Shown piece by piece: positions 54,039-62,747 of a stretch of 64,000 nt of DNA. Every line of letters begins with the position of its first letter. Positions within the stretch are counted from its first letter, which is position 1. Source of the stretch: Vibrio penaeicida (lineage in GTDB: Bacteria > Pseudomonadota > Gammaproteobacteria > Enterobacterales > Vibrionaceae); assembly GCF_002933855.1 (NCBI RefSeq), contig NZ_BFAQ01000021.1, forward strand, positions 62,001-126,000, written 5' to 3'. The position numbers were made by a program, and so were the translations under genes. Below the pieces are notes generated by a model. It did no database searches and was not told the origin of the DNA. It saw only the letters and a program-made list of their open reading frames with translations.

Positions 54039-55004
54039 TTACTCGGGTTTGGTTAACTTTAATGATAGCTCAGGCCAATACATTTTCAGATAATTTGCCG
54101 ACACCCAAACTACCAAAACAGTCGCTATTGTAATTTCAAAGAAGCCAAACCAATGCAACCATACCCACTGAGTGTGTTGCTCTGCAAACCATGTGGTTAA
54201 TCTTTGCATAGCAATTGCACTGATCACGGAAGGAAAGGTAACAGCAGCAATTGATGGCTGAAATTTCAGCCTCATAAGCTTGAAGTAACAAAGGTAGATG
54301 AGCAGCGTCATTGTAATCGCGATACCAGATAATGCTCCGGCTAGAATAGGATCGGGATTAGGGAAATTGACTAGGTAAGCGGCCAGAGAAAGGTTCACAG
54401 GGGCTGCCATGATGGCAAGGGTTGGGCGAGCCGGTCGGGGGAGTTTACCTGCGAAAACCAAGCGATACAAAACCATAGGTAGCATCACAAAGTAGATAGC
54501 AATGCATACCATCGCCATATTTTGTGAAAATACTGTGTGTCCTAATGTGCTCCCAGCAAGCGTTGAGCTAATGACTCCGACAGGGTAAAGAAACCAGCTT
54601 GGGAAAATATTAGTGAACTTAAAATTGCTAATCTGAAATGAAAAGAACAACACCATCATGGTGATATGTAAAGTGAGCGCCGCAAACCAAAGTGGATGTG
54701 CAATCTTAGGGAGTAATATGGCGAGATAATCGCATAATACTAACAATGCCATGCTCATCGGAGCCATTAGGCTACCGCGCAGCGGGTGCTTTATATCATG
54801 AAGAAACACCCTAGGAGAAGTAATATACCTAATTAGGACTGGAGCTAGGAGCAGAGAGCCAACAATAGAGCAAAAGGGGCGTATAACATCACCAAACAAT
54901 GGAAAATATAGTGCCCACGCTTGACCAAGACCAATAAATCCAAGTGCGAGCGACGCTTGTGCCGTTGGGACATGTTGGAAGTAGATAAAGCGTTTCCAGT
55001 CCAA
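54039..55004 (-). CDS. TDT-family transporter (TehA/SLAC1-like)
   Basis: A 321-aa inner-membrane protein with about ten helices. The pattern of paired helices with conserved Phe in the centre of each repeat and the segment PTAQASLALGFIGLGQAWAL at the start fit the tellurite-resistance/dicarboxylate transporter family. The substrate is unknown; anions or dicarboxylates are usual. Upstream of it lies a candidate small RNA on the other strand. Confidence 0.8.
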   Translation of the reverse strand: MDWKRFIYFQHVPTAQASLALGFIGLGQAWALYFPLFGDVIRPFCSIVGSLLLAPVLIRYITSPRVFLHDIKHPLRGSLMAPMSMALLVLCDYLAILLPKIAHPLWFAALTLHITMMVLFFSFQISNFKFTNIFPSWFLYPVGVISSTLAGSTLGHTVFSQNMAMVCIAIYFVMLPMVLYRLVFAGKLPRPARPTLAIMAAPVNLSLAAYLVNFPNPDPILAGALSGIAITMTLLIYLCYFKLMRLKFQPSIAAVTFPSVISAIAMQRLTTWFAEQHTQWVWLHWFGFFEITIATVLVVWVSANYLKMYWPELSLKLTKPE

Positions 55005-55320
55005 TGATGTGATTCCTTATACTACAAAGTTTGCCGCGTGAAGAATTCGTGCATTACAGACCCTAAACATCGCGGAATGTATGGCAACATTTGCTACGTT
55101 GACGCCATATTTAATGGTGCCTAAATAGAGTGCGCGTATTATACCGAAGGGCTTCTAAGATGCATCGTTCTCGAAGAAATAATGCGAAGTGTGCCATTGC
55201 AGTGTTGATTGCTTTATCTACTTAGTCAGTTGAATAGCGAAAGTGTGACATTGGCAGGATCTTTAGACGATCTTTCTCTTTAATCGGTTGCAAAATAGCC
55301 GATATGGACGATACTAAAAG
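55005..55320. other. Intergenic stretch between the TDT gene and the candidate RNA
   Basis: Carries the TDT promoter and, at its right end, a promoter for the candidate RNA. No gene is visible. Confidence 0.45.
55288..55315 (+). promoter_or_regulatory. Predicted promoter of the candidate small RNA
   Basis: TTGCAA at 55288-55293 and GATACT at 55310-55315 with 16 bases between. The start point is predicted at about 55321-55322, which is where the first stem begins. Confidence 0.45.
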
Positions 55321-55502
55321 TGTAGAGCAAGCGTGACACTTCATTGAAGGGAGAAAATTGGCTCTACATAAAAATTTGGTAGGAAAACAAGTAAAACACA
55401 GGAAATCCTCGTAAGTTGTTAGTACCCGACTGGTAGCTAATTCGCAAACTCACGATTGAGAACGAGGTCTGAGGCGTATCACTTTATGTGGTGCGCCTTT
55501 TT
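55321..55502 (+). ncRNA. Candidate small regulatory RNA of about 180 nt
   Basis: A predicted RNA with four stems and no reading frame. Stem 1: TGTAGAGC (55321-55328) with GCTCTACA (55361-55368). Stem 2: CCTCGT (55407-55412) with ACGAGG (55462-55467). Stem 3, inside it: TTAG-TACC (55419-55426) with GGTA-g-CTAA (55432-55440). Stem 4: AGGCGTATCAC with GTGGTGCGCCT (55472-55498) followed by five T, a terminator. Two AGGAAA motifs lie in the single-stranded part. It is not a Qrr RNA by sequence, and I do not recognise another family. The strand follows from the promoter and terminator. Confidence 0.6.
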
Positions 55503-55503
55503 A

Positions 55504-55615
55504 GTTTCTAAAGCTTACGGATTCCAAAGCTTATGGTTTCTAAAGCTTATAGTTTCCAAAGCTTGTGGCTTCCAAGGCTTATGGTTTCTAAAGCTTTTAA
55601 TTTCAAGAGTTTGAA
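55504..55615. repeat. 16-bp tandem repeat, about seven units
   Basis: Seven consecutive units of the type GTTTCTAAAGCTTATG; the first six are close copies and the last is degenerate. The array starts directly after the terminator of the candidate RNA. It resembles a VNTR more than an operator array. Confidence 0.8.
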
Positions 55616-55773
55616 GTTTTGAGAGTAACGGTAGATTAACAAGCCATAAGATGAGTAGATCGTTTTGTTGTCGAAAGAAACTCTACAAGAAAATGACAAG
55701 TGTAATAATATAACATTATGGGTATAATGCCGCGCTGCTTAAGACTAAACAACGCTTGCCCAAAGGAAATACG
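55616..55773. promoter_or_regulatory. Promoter region of the COG0523 gene with Zur-box-like palindrome
   Basis: At 55699-55717 the core TGTAATAATATAACA differs in one position from the Zur consensus TGTTATAATATAACA. A TATAAT at 55723-55728 lies just downstream, so a bound repressor would block the promoter. This suggests induction at zinc limitation. The identification is by consensus from memory. Confidence 0.6.
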
Positions 55774-56778
55774 ATGGTTCCAACGAATATTATCACTGGT
55801 TTTTTAGGTGTAGGGAAAACAACGGCAATTCTTAATTTGTTAAAAAATAAGCCAGAGAATGAATCTTGGGCTGTTTTAGTTAATGAGTTTGGAGAAATTG
55901 GCATCGACGGGGCGCTTTTGACCGACCAAGGGGCACTAATTAAAGAAGTTCCTGGTGGTTGCATGTGCTGTACTGCGGGGGTTCCAATGTCCGTGGGAAT
56001 TACGGCCTTGTTACGTCAGAAACCCGATCGCTTGATCATTGAGCCGACGGGGCTAGGCCACCCTAAACAAGTCATTTCTACGCTGCTTTCCGAGCAATAC
56101 GAAAAATATGTGGATTTAAAAGCCACGATTGCTCTCGTTGATCCTCGAAATCTCCAAATTGAAAAATACTTAGACAATAAGAATTTTAATGACCAACTCG
56201 CAAGCGCAGATGTTGTGGTAGCAAACAAAGCAGATGAGTGCACCGAGTCTGATTTACATTACTTTAAAGATTGGGCTAAACGACAAGAAGGCATAAAGCT
56301 GTCAATAGTAACCGAGAACGGCGTCTTGGATTTTGAATCCCTTAACATTGAAAGAAATGGGCGAGTTGAACCATCATCTAAAGCAAGTCATCACTCTTCG
56401 TCGTCCGATACAGTGAGCGCTGATCAACATGAACATACAATAGACTCACCTGAATTTATCCTCTCTCCTGATCAAACTTATGTTAGAAAGGAAAATAGAG
56501 GGCAGGGCTTTTATAGTTGTGGTTGGGTATTTGGTTCAGAATGTGTCTTCAATTTTGAACTCTTAATGAGCATGTTGCGTGATTTAACAGCAGAGCGAGT
56601 AAAAGGTGTCATTAATACGGACAAGGGCTGTTACTCCATTAATAATGCCAATGGCGTCATTTCTGTAAACCAGATAAGCCTAGAGGGTTTTGAAACTCGT
56701 ATAGAAGTTATCGACACGCAGCTAATGCCATGGGATCAGCTAGAATCTGTCCTTTTAGGAATTTGTGGGTTGACGTAA
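55774..56778 (+). CDS. COG0523-family GTPase, putative zinc metallochaperone
   Basis: A 334-aa G3E-type GTPase. Walker A is GFLGVGKT (9-16); the metal site is CMCC in VPGGCMCCTAG (Cys63, 65, 66); the guanine motif is NKAD. A His-rich stretch (SHHSSSSDTVSADQHEH) lies in the middle, and the C-terminal CobW-C domain follows. Members such as YeiR, YciC and ZNG1 deliver zinc to enzymes in zinc starvation. AAAGGA six bases before ATG fixes the start; an in-frame TTG six codons earlier is less likely. A Zur-like box precedes it. Confidence 0.85.
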   Translation: MVPTNIITGFLGVGKTTAILNLLKNKPENESWAVLVNEFGEIGIDGALLTDQGALIKEVPGGCMCCTAGVPMSVGITALLRQKPDRLIIEPTGLGHPKQVISTLLSEQYEKYVDLKATIALVDPRNLQIEKYLDNKNFNDQLASADVVVANKADECTESDLHYFKDWAKRQEGIKLSIVTENGVLDFESLNIERNGRVEPSSKASHHSSSSDTVSADQHEHTIDSPEFILSPDQTYVRKENRGQGFYSCGWVFGSECVFNFELLMSMLRDLTAERVKGVINTDKGCYSINNANGVISVNQISLEGFETRIEVIDTQLMPWDQLESVLLGICGLT

Positions 56779-56840
56779 AGGGAAACAAAAAGAGCCTCCA
56801 ATTCAATTTGTGCAATTCAGCGTTGTCTGCAAGATGTCGA

Positions 56841-57632
56841 CTATTTTACTTTTGCAGCACACTTAAGGGGTTCTGGCATTGAAAACAAATACCCTTGATA
56901 GAAGTCTATATCTAATGCTTTCATGGCGTTGTACTGGGCTTCTTCTTCAACCCCTTCAATGATGACTTTTGCACCAATATTTTTAGACACTCGTACTATT
57001 TCCAATAGCGCTGTTGTATTCTCACACATATAGTCAAGCAACAAGGATCGATCGATTTTAACTATCTCAGGCTTTAACAAATTGAGACGCTCAAAGTCGG
57101 ATGATTTTACACCAAAGTCATCCATTGCGACTTGAAAGCCAGTATTCTGCATTGAGCGAGTGGCATCAAGCAGTAGTTGGTCGTCGAAAGCCGCACTTTC
57201 AACAATTTCCATCACAATTTGCTTTGTACTCATTCCGAGCTCAATGATTCTTTTTTCAAGCAAGCTGGCTTTAATCGCCATAAAAGCATTGTACTCGCCT
57301 GAAACAGGGAGAACGTTTAAAAACAATTTAAGACTCGTTTTGTTAGATTGAGCAAAGTTTCTTACATGAATTGCACGAGTGAGGCGATCTAAATTGATTT
57401 TTTTGGCGATAGAAACCTGTTCTGAGTCGAACAAAATATCAGGACGGATATTTTCCCCTGTCTTTTCATTGCTAAATCTCGCGAGGGCTTCATAGGCGAA
57501 AGGCTGCATTGCTGGTGTCATGATTGCCTGAAAAGCACTTGTAATGATCAAATTGTCGTATTTTGCATAATGCAGCCCCGCATCGTTTATAAAACAATGT
57601 GCATTAAACTCTTCACGATTATTTAAAATCAT
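56841..57632 (-). CDS. Stand-alone EAL-domain protein
   Basis: A protein of about 263 aa consisting of one EAL domain, without membrane segments or sensor. The key motifs are YEALARF, MEIVES, MDDFG, KIDRSLL, EGVE and YQGYLFSMP, so cyclic di-GMP hydrolysis is possible. The second ATG (57632) is preferred over that at 57650 because TAGG lies upstream. Convergent with the COG0523 gene. Confidence 0.85.
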   Translation of the reverse strand: MILNNREEFNAHCFINDAGLHYAKYDNLIITSAFQAIMTPAMQPFAYEALARFSNEKTGENIRPDILFDSEQVSIAKKINLDRLTRAIHVRNFAQSNKTSLKLFLNVLPVSGEYNAFMAIKASLLEKRIIELGMSTKQIVMEIVESAAFDDQLLLDATRSMQNTGFQVAMDDFGVKSSDFERLNLLKPEIVKIDRSLLLDYMCENTTALLEIVRVSKNIGAKVIIEGVEEEAQYNAMKALDIDFYQGYLFSMPEPLKCAAKVK

Positions 57633-58089
57633 AAGCAACCTAGTAAGCATTAAAGGTTAAACAACAACCATTAATAGACAAGCAACTTGAGGTTATGTTT
57701 TTACCGGGTGGTAAGTACAATAACCTAATTTATTGTTCATAAGCCTAAGTACTATATCAAATTACCAGCAAGCTATCACAGTATGTCTTGGATAGTTTGG
57801 GCGATAGTTCATAAAGGTGTCCCAAAAATGAAAACCATTACATTAACTAACTACAAGTGTATACAGAATAAAATCTTCATGGAATACAGGAATTCCAGTA
57901 GCTTAAATTGTGAGAAATCATCGCTTTGAAGGCTCACTGTCGATATAAGCATGGCAATCAAATCTAGAAACTGCCAGCCAAAACGGAAATTACAAACCTA
58001 ACTTGGAGGATCTTTTAGAGGAATATTCACCTCACAATAAGAAGACCGGATGATCTGCTTAAAGTGAGGTGCTGAATTAGATGATGGGG
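57633..58089. other. Intergenic stretch between the EAL and ylqF genes
   Basis: About 450 bp without a supported gene; a 33-codon ORF lacks a ribosome-binding site. An eight-base stem CACCTCAC / GTGAGGTG (58028-58071, long loop) lies downstream of ylqF and may help end its transcript. Confidence 0.45.
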
Positions 58090-59025
58090 TTATCGCTTGT
58101 TTTTCAGGTAACGTTTACGGCGTTCTTCTTTTTTCTTGATTTTTTCTTCAGCCTTTCGTTCCGCTTCTTTTTCTACTTCGATGAGTTCTTGCGTAATCAT
58201 CTCTGGGCGTTCCAGAGTAATCTGACCAATGGTACCGCTTCGTAGCTCATGAAGAAGGATTTCCGATGCCTTATGTAAATCGACACGACCGCCTGAGCGA
58301 AGTGCACCACGCTTACGACCAATTTCTTCCATCAATTCAATATCTGAAGTAGGCAGTTCATCTAATTGGTAGCGCTCTTTTAGAAGGTTAGGGTACTGCT
58401 CGGCCAAGTACTCAACGGTGTAAAAAGCAACCTCATCATATTCCATCGCGGTATCTTTTACTGCTCCAGTAGCAGCAAGCCTAAATCCACTGTGAGGGTT
58501 CTCAACTTTTGGCCAAAGGATTCCAGGTGTATCCGACAACACTATCCCATTTTGCAAGTTTATGCGCTGCTGCCGACGAGTAACCGCAGGCTGATTCCCT
58601 GTAACTGCTATGGTACGACCCGCTAAAGTGTTAATGATGGTAGATTTACCGACGTTTGGTATCCCCATAATCATCGTTCGAATGTTTTTACCCATCTGCT
58701 CACGGTGAGGCGCTAACTTACGACACAATTCCATTATCTTATGGACTTCTTGTGGGTTAGAGGTTGTGATCGCCATGGCTTTTACACCTTTCTCTTTTTC
58801 GAAGTGCTCTATCCAGTAATCGGTCATGGCAGGATCGGAAAGGTCACGTTTGTTAAGGACTTTTACGCAGGGTTTGTCCTTACGAAGTGAAGAGATCATT
58901 GGGTTTTCAGAACTGAAAGGAATTCTTGCATCCAATACTTCGATGATAACGTCGACTTGAGGAATGACTTCTTCGATCTCTTTTCGGGCTTTGTGCATGT
59001 GGCCCGGAAACCATTGAATTGACAT
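58090..59025 (-). CDS. ylqF: Ribosome biogenesis GTPase YlqF/RbgA
   Basis: A 311-aa circularly permuted GTPase that helps assemble the large ribosomal subunit. The permuted order is seen: NKRDL motif (G4) near residue 57, G1 GIPNVGKSTIIN at about 117-128, then DTPGI (G3). The N-terminal MSIQWFPGHMHKARKEIEEV is characteristic. The lysine-rich C-terminus (KKKEERRKRYLKNKR) may bind rRNA. Single gene. Confidence 0.93.
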   Translation of the reverse strand: MSIQWFPGHMHKARKEIEEVIPQVDVIIEVLDARIPFSSENPMISSLRKDKPCVKVLNKRDLSDPAMTDYWIEHFEKEKGVKAMAITTSNPQEVHKIMELCRKLAPHREQMGKNIRTMIMGIPNVGKSTIINTLAGRTIAVTGNQPAVTRRQQRINLQNGIVLSDTPGILWPKVENPHSGFRLAATGAVKDTAMEYDEVAFYTVEYLAEQYPNLLKERYQLDELPTSDIELMEEIGRKRGALRSGGRVDLHKASEILLHELRSGTIGQITLERPEMITQELIEVEKEAERKAEEKIKKKEERRKRYLKNKR

Positions 59026-59172
59026 AGAGAGAACCTAGGGAAATAAAGAGTTTGGGCTCATTGTAAAGCCAAAAAATGAAGAGTAAAGGCAGATTGTAAT
59101 GCTTAAAGCCGATTACTGCGTTAACAAAGTCGTAAAGGATTAACCCTTATTAGAAGAGCAAGTGAGAAAGCT

Positions 59173-60213
59173 CTACCTATTGAGCTTTCTTGTTGATTGA
59201 CGAACGACAAGTTTTGGCTGTAACAAAACCTTACGAGGAGATACTTCTTCCGTCCCTGCTTTAATTTGATTCACTAACATATTGATAGCTTCATTTGCCA
59301 TTTCGACATTAGGAATAGACAACGTAGTTAACGGGATTCTAAACCAGTCTAAAAATGGCATGTCATTGATACCAGTAATAGAAATGTCATCTGGACAGTG
59401 GACACCCTGGCTTTCTCGTTCACCAATGCAACCCAACGCCAACAAGTCATTGCTTGCTATTACAGCGGTTGTTTCTGGGTGTTTCTCAAACAGCTCTATA
59501 GAAGCATTGTGACCAGCTTCTTCAGAGAACGCTGAAGCTTGTACTAATGTGGGTTGAAGATCGTACATCTCGGCAGCGGCTTTAAATGCCAATCTTCGGT
59601 TAAAGCCAGAAGAAATCTCACTTGGTCCTGCAATATGAGCAATTTTTCGGTGACCCAATTTATATAGATGCGAAGTGAGTTGGTGAATTCCTTCATTGTC
59701 ATCAACAAGTATTTGGTCGGTGACGAGTGAATCAACTGATCGTGTAAGTAGCACAAGTGGAATATGCATTTGCTGACAATACTCAACGGTAGGATCTTCA
59801 CGAAAAGCAGATGCCATTATGATTCCATCAACGTTTCGGGAAACAAGTCGCTTTAATTCTTCCATTGCAATTAAGGAATTATTTTCTGTGTAAGCAAACG
59901 TCAGTGTATACCCCAATTTATGAGCGCGTTGTTGAATCTGATTGATGAGTGGGGGAAACATCGGATTCAAGATGTCGGGGATCATGACACCAATTGTTTT
60001 CGTTGAACCTTTTTTAAGTGCTGAAGCAAGGGGATTGACGCTGTAACCCATTTCTCGACTTTTCTTAATTACCTGCTCTACAACTCGATCTGATACTAAG
60101 TGCTGTTTATCGGGGCTTAAAGCACGAGAAACTGTAGATGCGTTAATATTCAAGGCATTAGCAACGTCTTTAACGGTTACTCGTTTCTTATTTGTACTTC
60201 GTGAGGAGCTCAA
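59173..60213 (-). CDS. LacI-family transcriptional repressor
   Basis: A 346-aa regulator with an N-terminal helix-turn-helix (VTVKDVANALNINASTVSRALSP) and a sugar-binding-like effector domain (TKTIGVMIPDILNPMFPPL and IASNDLLALGCIGE). Divergent from the M24-E1 operon, whose promoter region has two LacI-type palindromes. It therefore probably represses this operon until an inducer binds. Confidence 0.9.
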   Translation of the reverse strand: MSSSRSTNKKRVTVKDVANALNINASTVSRALSPDKQHLVSDRVVEQVIKKSREMGYSVNPLASALKKGSTKTIGVMIPDILNPMFPPLINQIQQRAHKLGYTLTFAYTENNSLIAMEELKRLVSRNVDGIIMASAFREDPTVEYCQQMHIPLVLLTRSVDSLVTDQILVDDNEGIHQLTSHLYKLGHRKIAHIAGPSEISSGFNRRLAFKAAAEMYDLQPTLVQASAFSEEAGHNASIELFEKHPETTAVIASNDLLALGCIGERESQGVHCPDDISITGINDMPFLDWFRIPLTTLSIPNVEMANEAINMLVNQIKAGTEEVSPRKVLLQPKLVVRQSTRKLNR

Positions 60214-60310
60214 TCTTTATCCCTTACTTTATTATTCGCACTTTGGCGAATAGAGAAAATGATGTAAACATAATGTTAATTACATGATTGACAATTAATC
60301 TACTATGTGC

Positions 60311-60324
60311 TGCAATCGTTTGCA
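60311..60324. promoter_or_regulatory. LacI-family operator 1
   Basis: TGCAATCGTTTGCA, nearly a perfect palindrome, sharing the ACGTTTGCA-type half site with operator 2. Centre lies 92 bp from the second site, about nine helical turns. Confidence 0.7.
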
Positions 60325-60402
60325 AGCTGAAGCCTATCTAAATGTAGCCTGTGTTCTAAGACATAGGATAGTACGGATACGGCTTATTATTTGGAATTTG
60401 TT

Positions 60403-60416
60403 TGCAAACGTTTGCA
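60403..60416. promoter_or_regulatory. LacI-family operator 2
   Basis: TGCAAACGTTTGCA is a perfect palindrome with the central CG of LacI/GalR-type operators. It lies 20 bases before the first gene of the operon, so a bound repressor would block elongation or initiation. Looping with operator 1 is possible. Confidence 0.78.
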
Positions 60417-60436
60417 TTAATAACAAAGGAATGTTT

Positions 60437-61741
60437 ATGGAAATTGTCAAACCCACAGAACCAAGGATAGTTCGAGAAAGTGATATAGAGCCAGGTTGGG
60501 ACTGGTCTAAGAAGATTCCAGCGCCAGGGAAGATGAGCGTGGATTTTGAGCAAAGAGTAGACTTCAATCGTTTGCATCGGTATCGGGTCGGACGTGTACA
60601 GACAGTTCTTGAAAAGTCGGAATTTGGTGCGGTTCTTTGCTTTGATAACAACAATATTCGATACCTCACGAGTACGGTAATAGGAGAGTGGGCAAGAGAC
60701 AAAATTGCCCGATACTCTCTTTTCACGGGAAACTCAGATCCCTATTTATGGGATTTCGGCTCTGCTGCCAAGCACCACCAGTTATATCAACCGTTAATCG
60801 ATGCAGAGCACTTTAAATCTGGGATGCTTGGATTACGTGGTTCGATGGGCGAGGAAGCTGGGCTTTTTAAAAAAGCAGCCAAAGAAATTAAAGATTTGCT
60901 GGTGGCAGAAGGCGTTGCAGATATGCCAGTTGGTGTTGATGTTGCTGAACTCCCAATGCTTGAAGCATTAAAAGCGGAAGGGTTAGAAATCCGCGATTGC
61001 CAACAACTCATGTTGGAAGCGAGACAAATAAAATCGATGGATGAAGTCGTTCTTTTGAATATGGCTGCGGCGATGGTTGACGGTGCTTATCACGAATTGG
61101 CGTGTGAGCTTAAGCCGGGAAAACGCGAAAATGAAAGCGTTGGACTTGTTAATAAATTCTTATACGACAACGGATCTGATGATGTCGAAGCCATCAACGC
61201 GATTTCCGGTGAGCGAGGTAATCCGCATCCTCACAACTTTACTGACCGAATGTACCGCCCTGGTGATCAAGCCTTCTTCGATATTATTCATTCATTTATG
61301 GGCTACCGGACCTGCTACTACCGCACGCTCAATGTGGGCAGTGCAAGTCAGGCACAAATGGATGCATACAAAAAAGCGAGAGAGTGGATAGATGCAGCCA
61401 TTGATCTCATTCGCCCAGGAATGACGACAGATAAAATTGCCGCGGTTTGGCCAAAAGCGGAAGAGTTCGGTTTTGCGAGTGAAATGGAAGCCTTTGGTTT
61501 GCAGTTTGGTCATGGAATAGGGCTAGCATTACACGAACGTCCCATTATTAGCCGTTTAGTCTCCATGGAACATCCATTTGAACTTCAAGAAGGTATGGTG
61601 TTTGCCCTTGAAACATATTGTCCTTCGGCAGATGGCAACGGAGCAGCTCGAATCGAAGAAGAAGTTGTCGTCACAGCGACTGGATCTGAAGTGATTACGT
61701 TGTTTCCAGCGCAAGACCTATTTATTGCAAATAAATACTGA
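60437..61741 (+). CDS. M24-family (creatinase/DddP-like) protein
   Basis: A 434-aa soluble protein of the pita-bread fold, closest in outline to DddP and creatinase-like proteins: an N-terminal domain with FGAVLCFDNNNIRYLTST and a C-terminal catalytic domain. Metal ligands expected in M24 metallopeptidases are incomplete: the first Asp is in FFDIIH, but the second (usually D-x-x-R-T) is Cys in TCYYRT. His in FGHGIGLALHER and the Glu residues in ALETYC and IEEEVVV remain. It may thus be a non-metallo or altered-metal member. The ATG at 60437, with AAAGGA six bases upstream, is used; ORF start 60305 lies upstream of the operators. First gene of the operon. Confidence 0.78.
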   Translation: MEIVKPTEPRIVRESDIEPGWDWSKKIPAPGKMSVDFEQRVDFNRLHRYRVGRVQTVLEKSEFGAVLCFDNNNIRYLTSTVIGEWARDKIARYSLFTGNSDPYLWDFGSAAKHHQLYQPLIDAEHFKSGMLGLRGSMGEEAGLFKKAAKEIKDLLVAEGVADMPVGVDVAELPMLEALKAEGLEIRDCQQLMLEARQIKSMDEVVLLNMAAAMVDGAYHELACELKPGKRENESVGLVNKFLYDNGSDDVEAINAISGERGNPHPHNFTDRMYRPGDQAFFDIIHSFMGYRTCYYRTLNVGSASQAQMDAYKKAREWIDAAIDLIRPGMTTDKIAAVWPKAEEFGFASEMEAFGLQFGHGIGLALHERPIISRLVSMEHPFELQEGMVFALETYCPSADGNGAARIEEEVVVTATGSEVITLFPAQDLFIANKY

Positions 61742-61757
61742 TTCAAGGAAGAAACAA

Positions 61758-62747
61758 ATGCCCCTAGAAATTACAGAGGAAATTCAATGGTCGCTATACA
61801 AGACCATGCTCAGAGCCCGCGGGTTTGAACAACGCGCCTCTGATCTGTTCTTACAAAATTTAGTGAAGGGAACGAATCACTTAGCTATGGGTCAGGAGGC
61901 GGTAGCTGCTGGCTTTGGTGTAGCGATGAAAAAGGGCGATTATACCTTTTGCACCTATCGTGGCCATACGCACACCTTGGTCCGTGGTGCTGATATGTCG
62001 GCTTTGTTTGCTGAATTAATGGGTCGCGAAGGCGGGATTCTTAGTGGTAAAGGTGGCTCTATGCATTTAACGAGTGTCGAGCATGGTGCCATGGGTTCAT
62101 ACGCTATTATCGGAGCGCAACTTTGTATTGCAACTGGAAGTGCATGGAAAAGCCAATACAAAGAAAGCGGTGAAGTCACGGTTGTTTTCTTTGGTGATGG
62201 TACAACCAATATTGGTGCATTCCACGAGGCACTTAACTTCGCTGTTATTTGGTCTTTGCCCGTTGTCTTTGTGTGTGAAAACAACCTTTATATGGAATAC
62301 ACGCCAATCGGTAATGTAACAGCGGTTGAGCATCCAGCGGCTGATCGCGCTTCAGCGTATGGCTTAGAATCCATCATTGTTGATGGAAATGATGCCGATG
62401 CAATGTTTGAAGTGGCTCAGTCGGCGATTGAAAAAGCGAGGCAAGGCGGAGGTCCTAGTTTAATCGAAGCCAAAACCTATCGTCACCAAGGGCACTCACG
62501 TGCAGACCCCGGAAAATACCGCCCTAAGGAAGAGCTAGAAAAATGGCTCGCGTATGACCCCATTGATATCTATCGGGATCGTTTGCTTCAACAAGGGGTG
62601 GATAAAAACCGAATAGAACAGCTAGAAGCTGAAGTCGAAAATGAAATTGACGAAGCCACGGAAAAGGCAAAAACATCTCCAGCTCCATCGGAGGCGTTGT
62701 GTTTTAAAGATGTTTGGGCAAATGGAGGTTGGGAATGGCGAAGCTAA
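61758..62747 (+). CDS. 2-oxo-acid dehydrogenase E1 alpha subunit
   Basis: A 329-aa thiamine-diphosphate-dependent subunit of a pyruvate/acetoin/branched-chain type dehydrogenase complex. The TPP motif runs from GDGTTN (146-151) to CENN (173-176), and the opening RARGFEQRASDLFLQ and MGQEAV are typical. AAGGAA precedes the ATG at 61758, 16 bases after the M24 gene. Overlaps the E1 beta start by 13 bases. No E2 or E3 gene is in the window, so the complex may be completed downstream or the pair may act with a shared E2. Confidence 0.9.
   Translation: MPLEITEEIQWSLYKTMLRARGFEQRASDLFLQNLVKGTNHLAMGQEAVAAGFGVAMKKGDYTFCTYRGHTHTLVRGADMSALFAELMGREGGILSGKGGSMHLTSVEHGAMGSYAIIGAQLCIATGSAWKSQYKESGEVTVVFFGDGTTNIGAFHEALNFAVIWSLPVVFVCENNLYMEYTPIGNVTAVEHPAADRASAYGLESIIVDGNDADAMFEVAQSAIEKARQGGGPSLIEAKTYRHQGHSRADPGKYRPKEELEKWLAYDPIDIYRDRLLQQGVDKNRIEQLEAEVENEIDEATEKAKTSPAPSEALCFKDVWANGGWEWRS

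Noticed and set aside
55321..55502. Qrr small RNA near cqsA
   Set aside because: The conserved Qrr core and LuxO/sigma-54 type promoter were not found; only the terminator-hairpin shape is shared.
57825..57930. 33-codon ORF starting MKTITLTNYK
   Set aside because: No ribosome-binding site and no protein-like composition.
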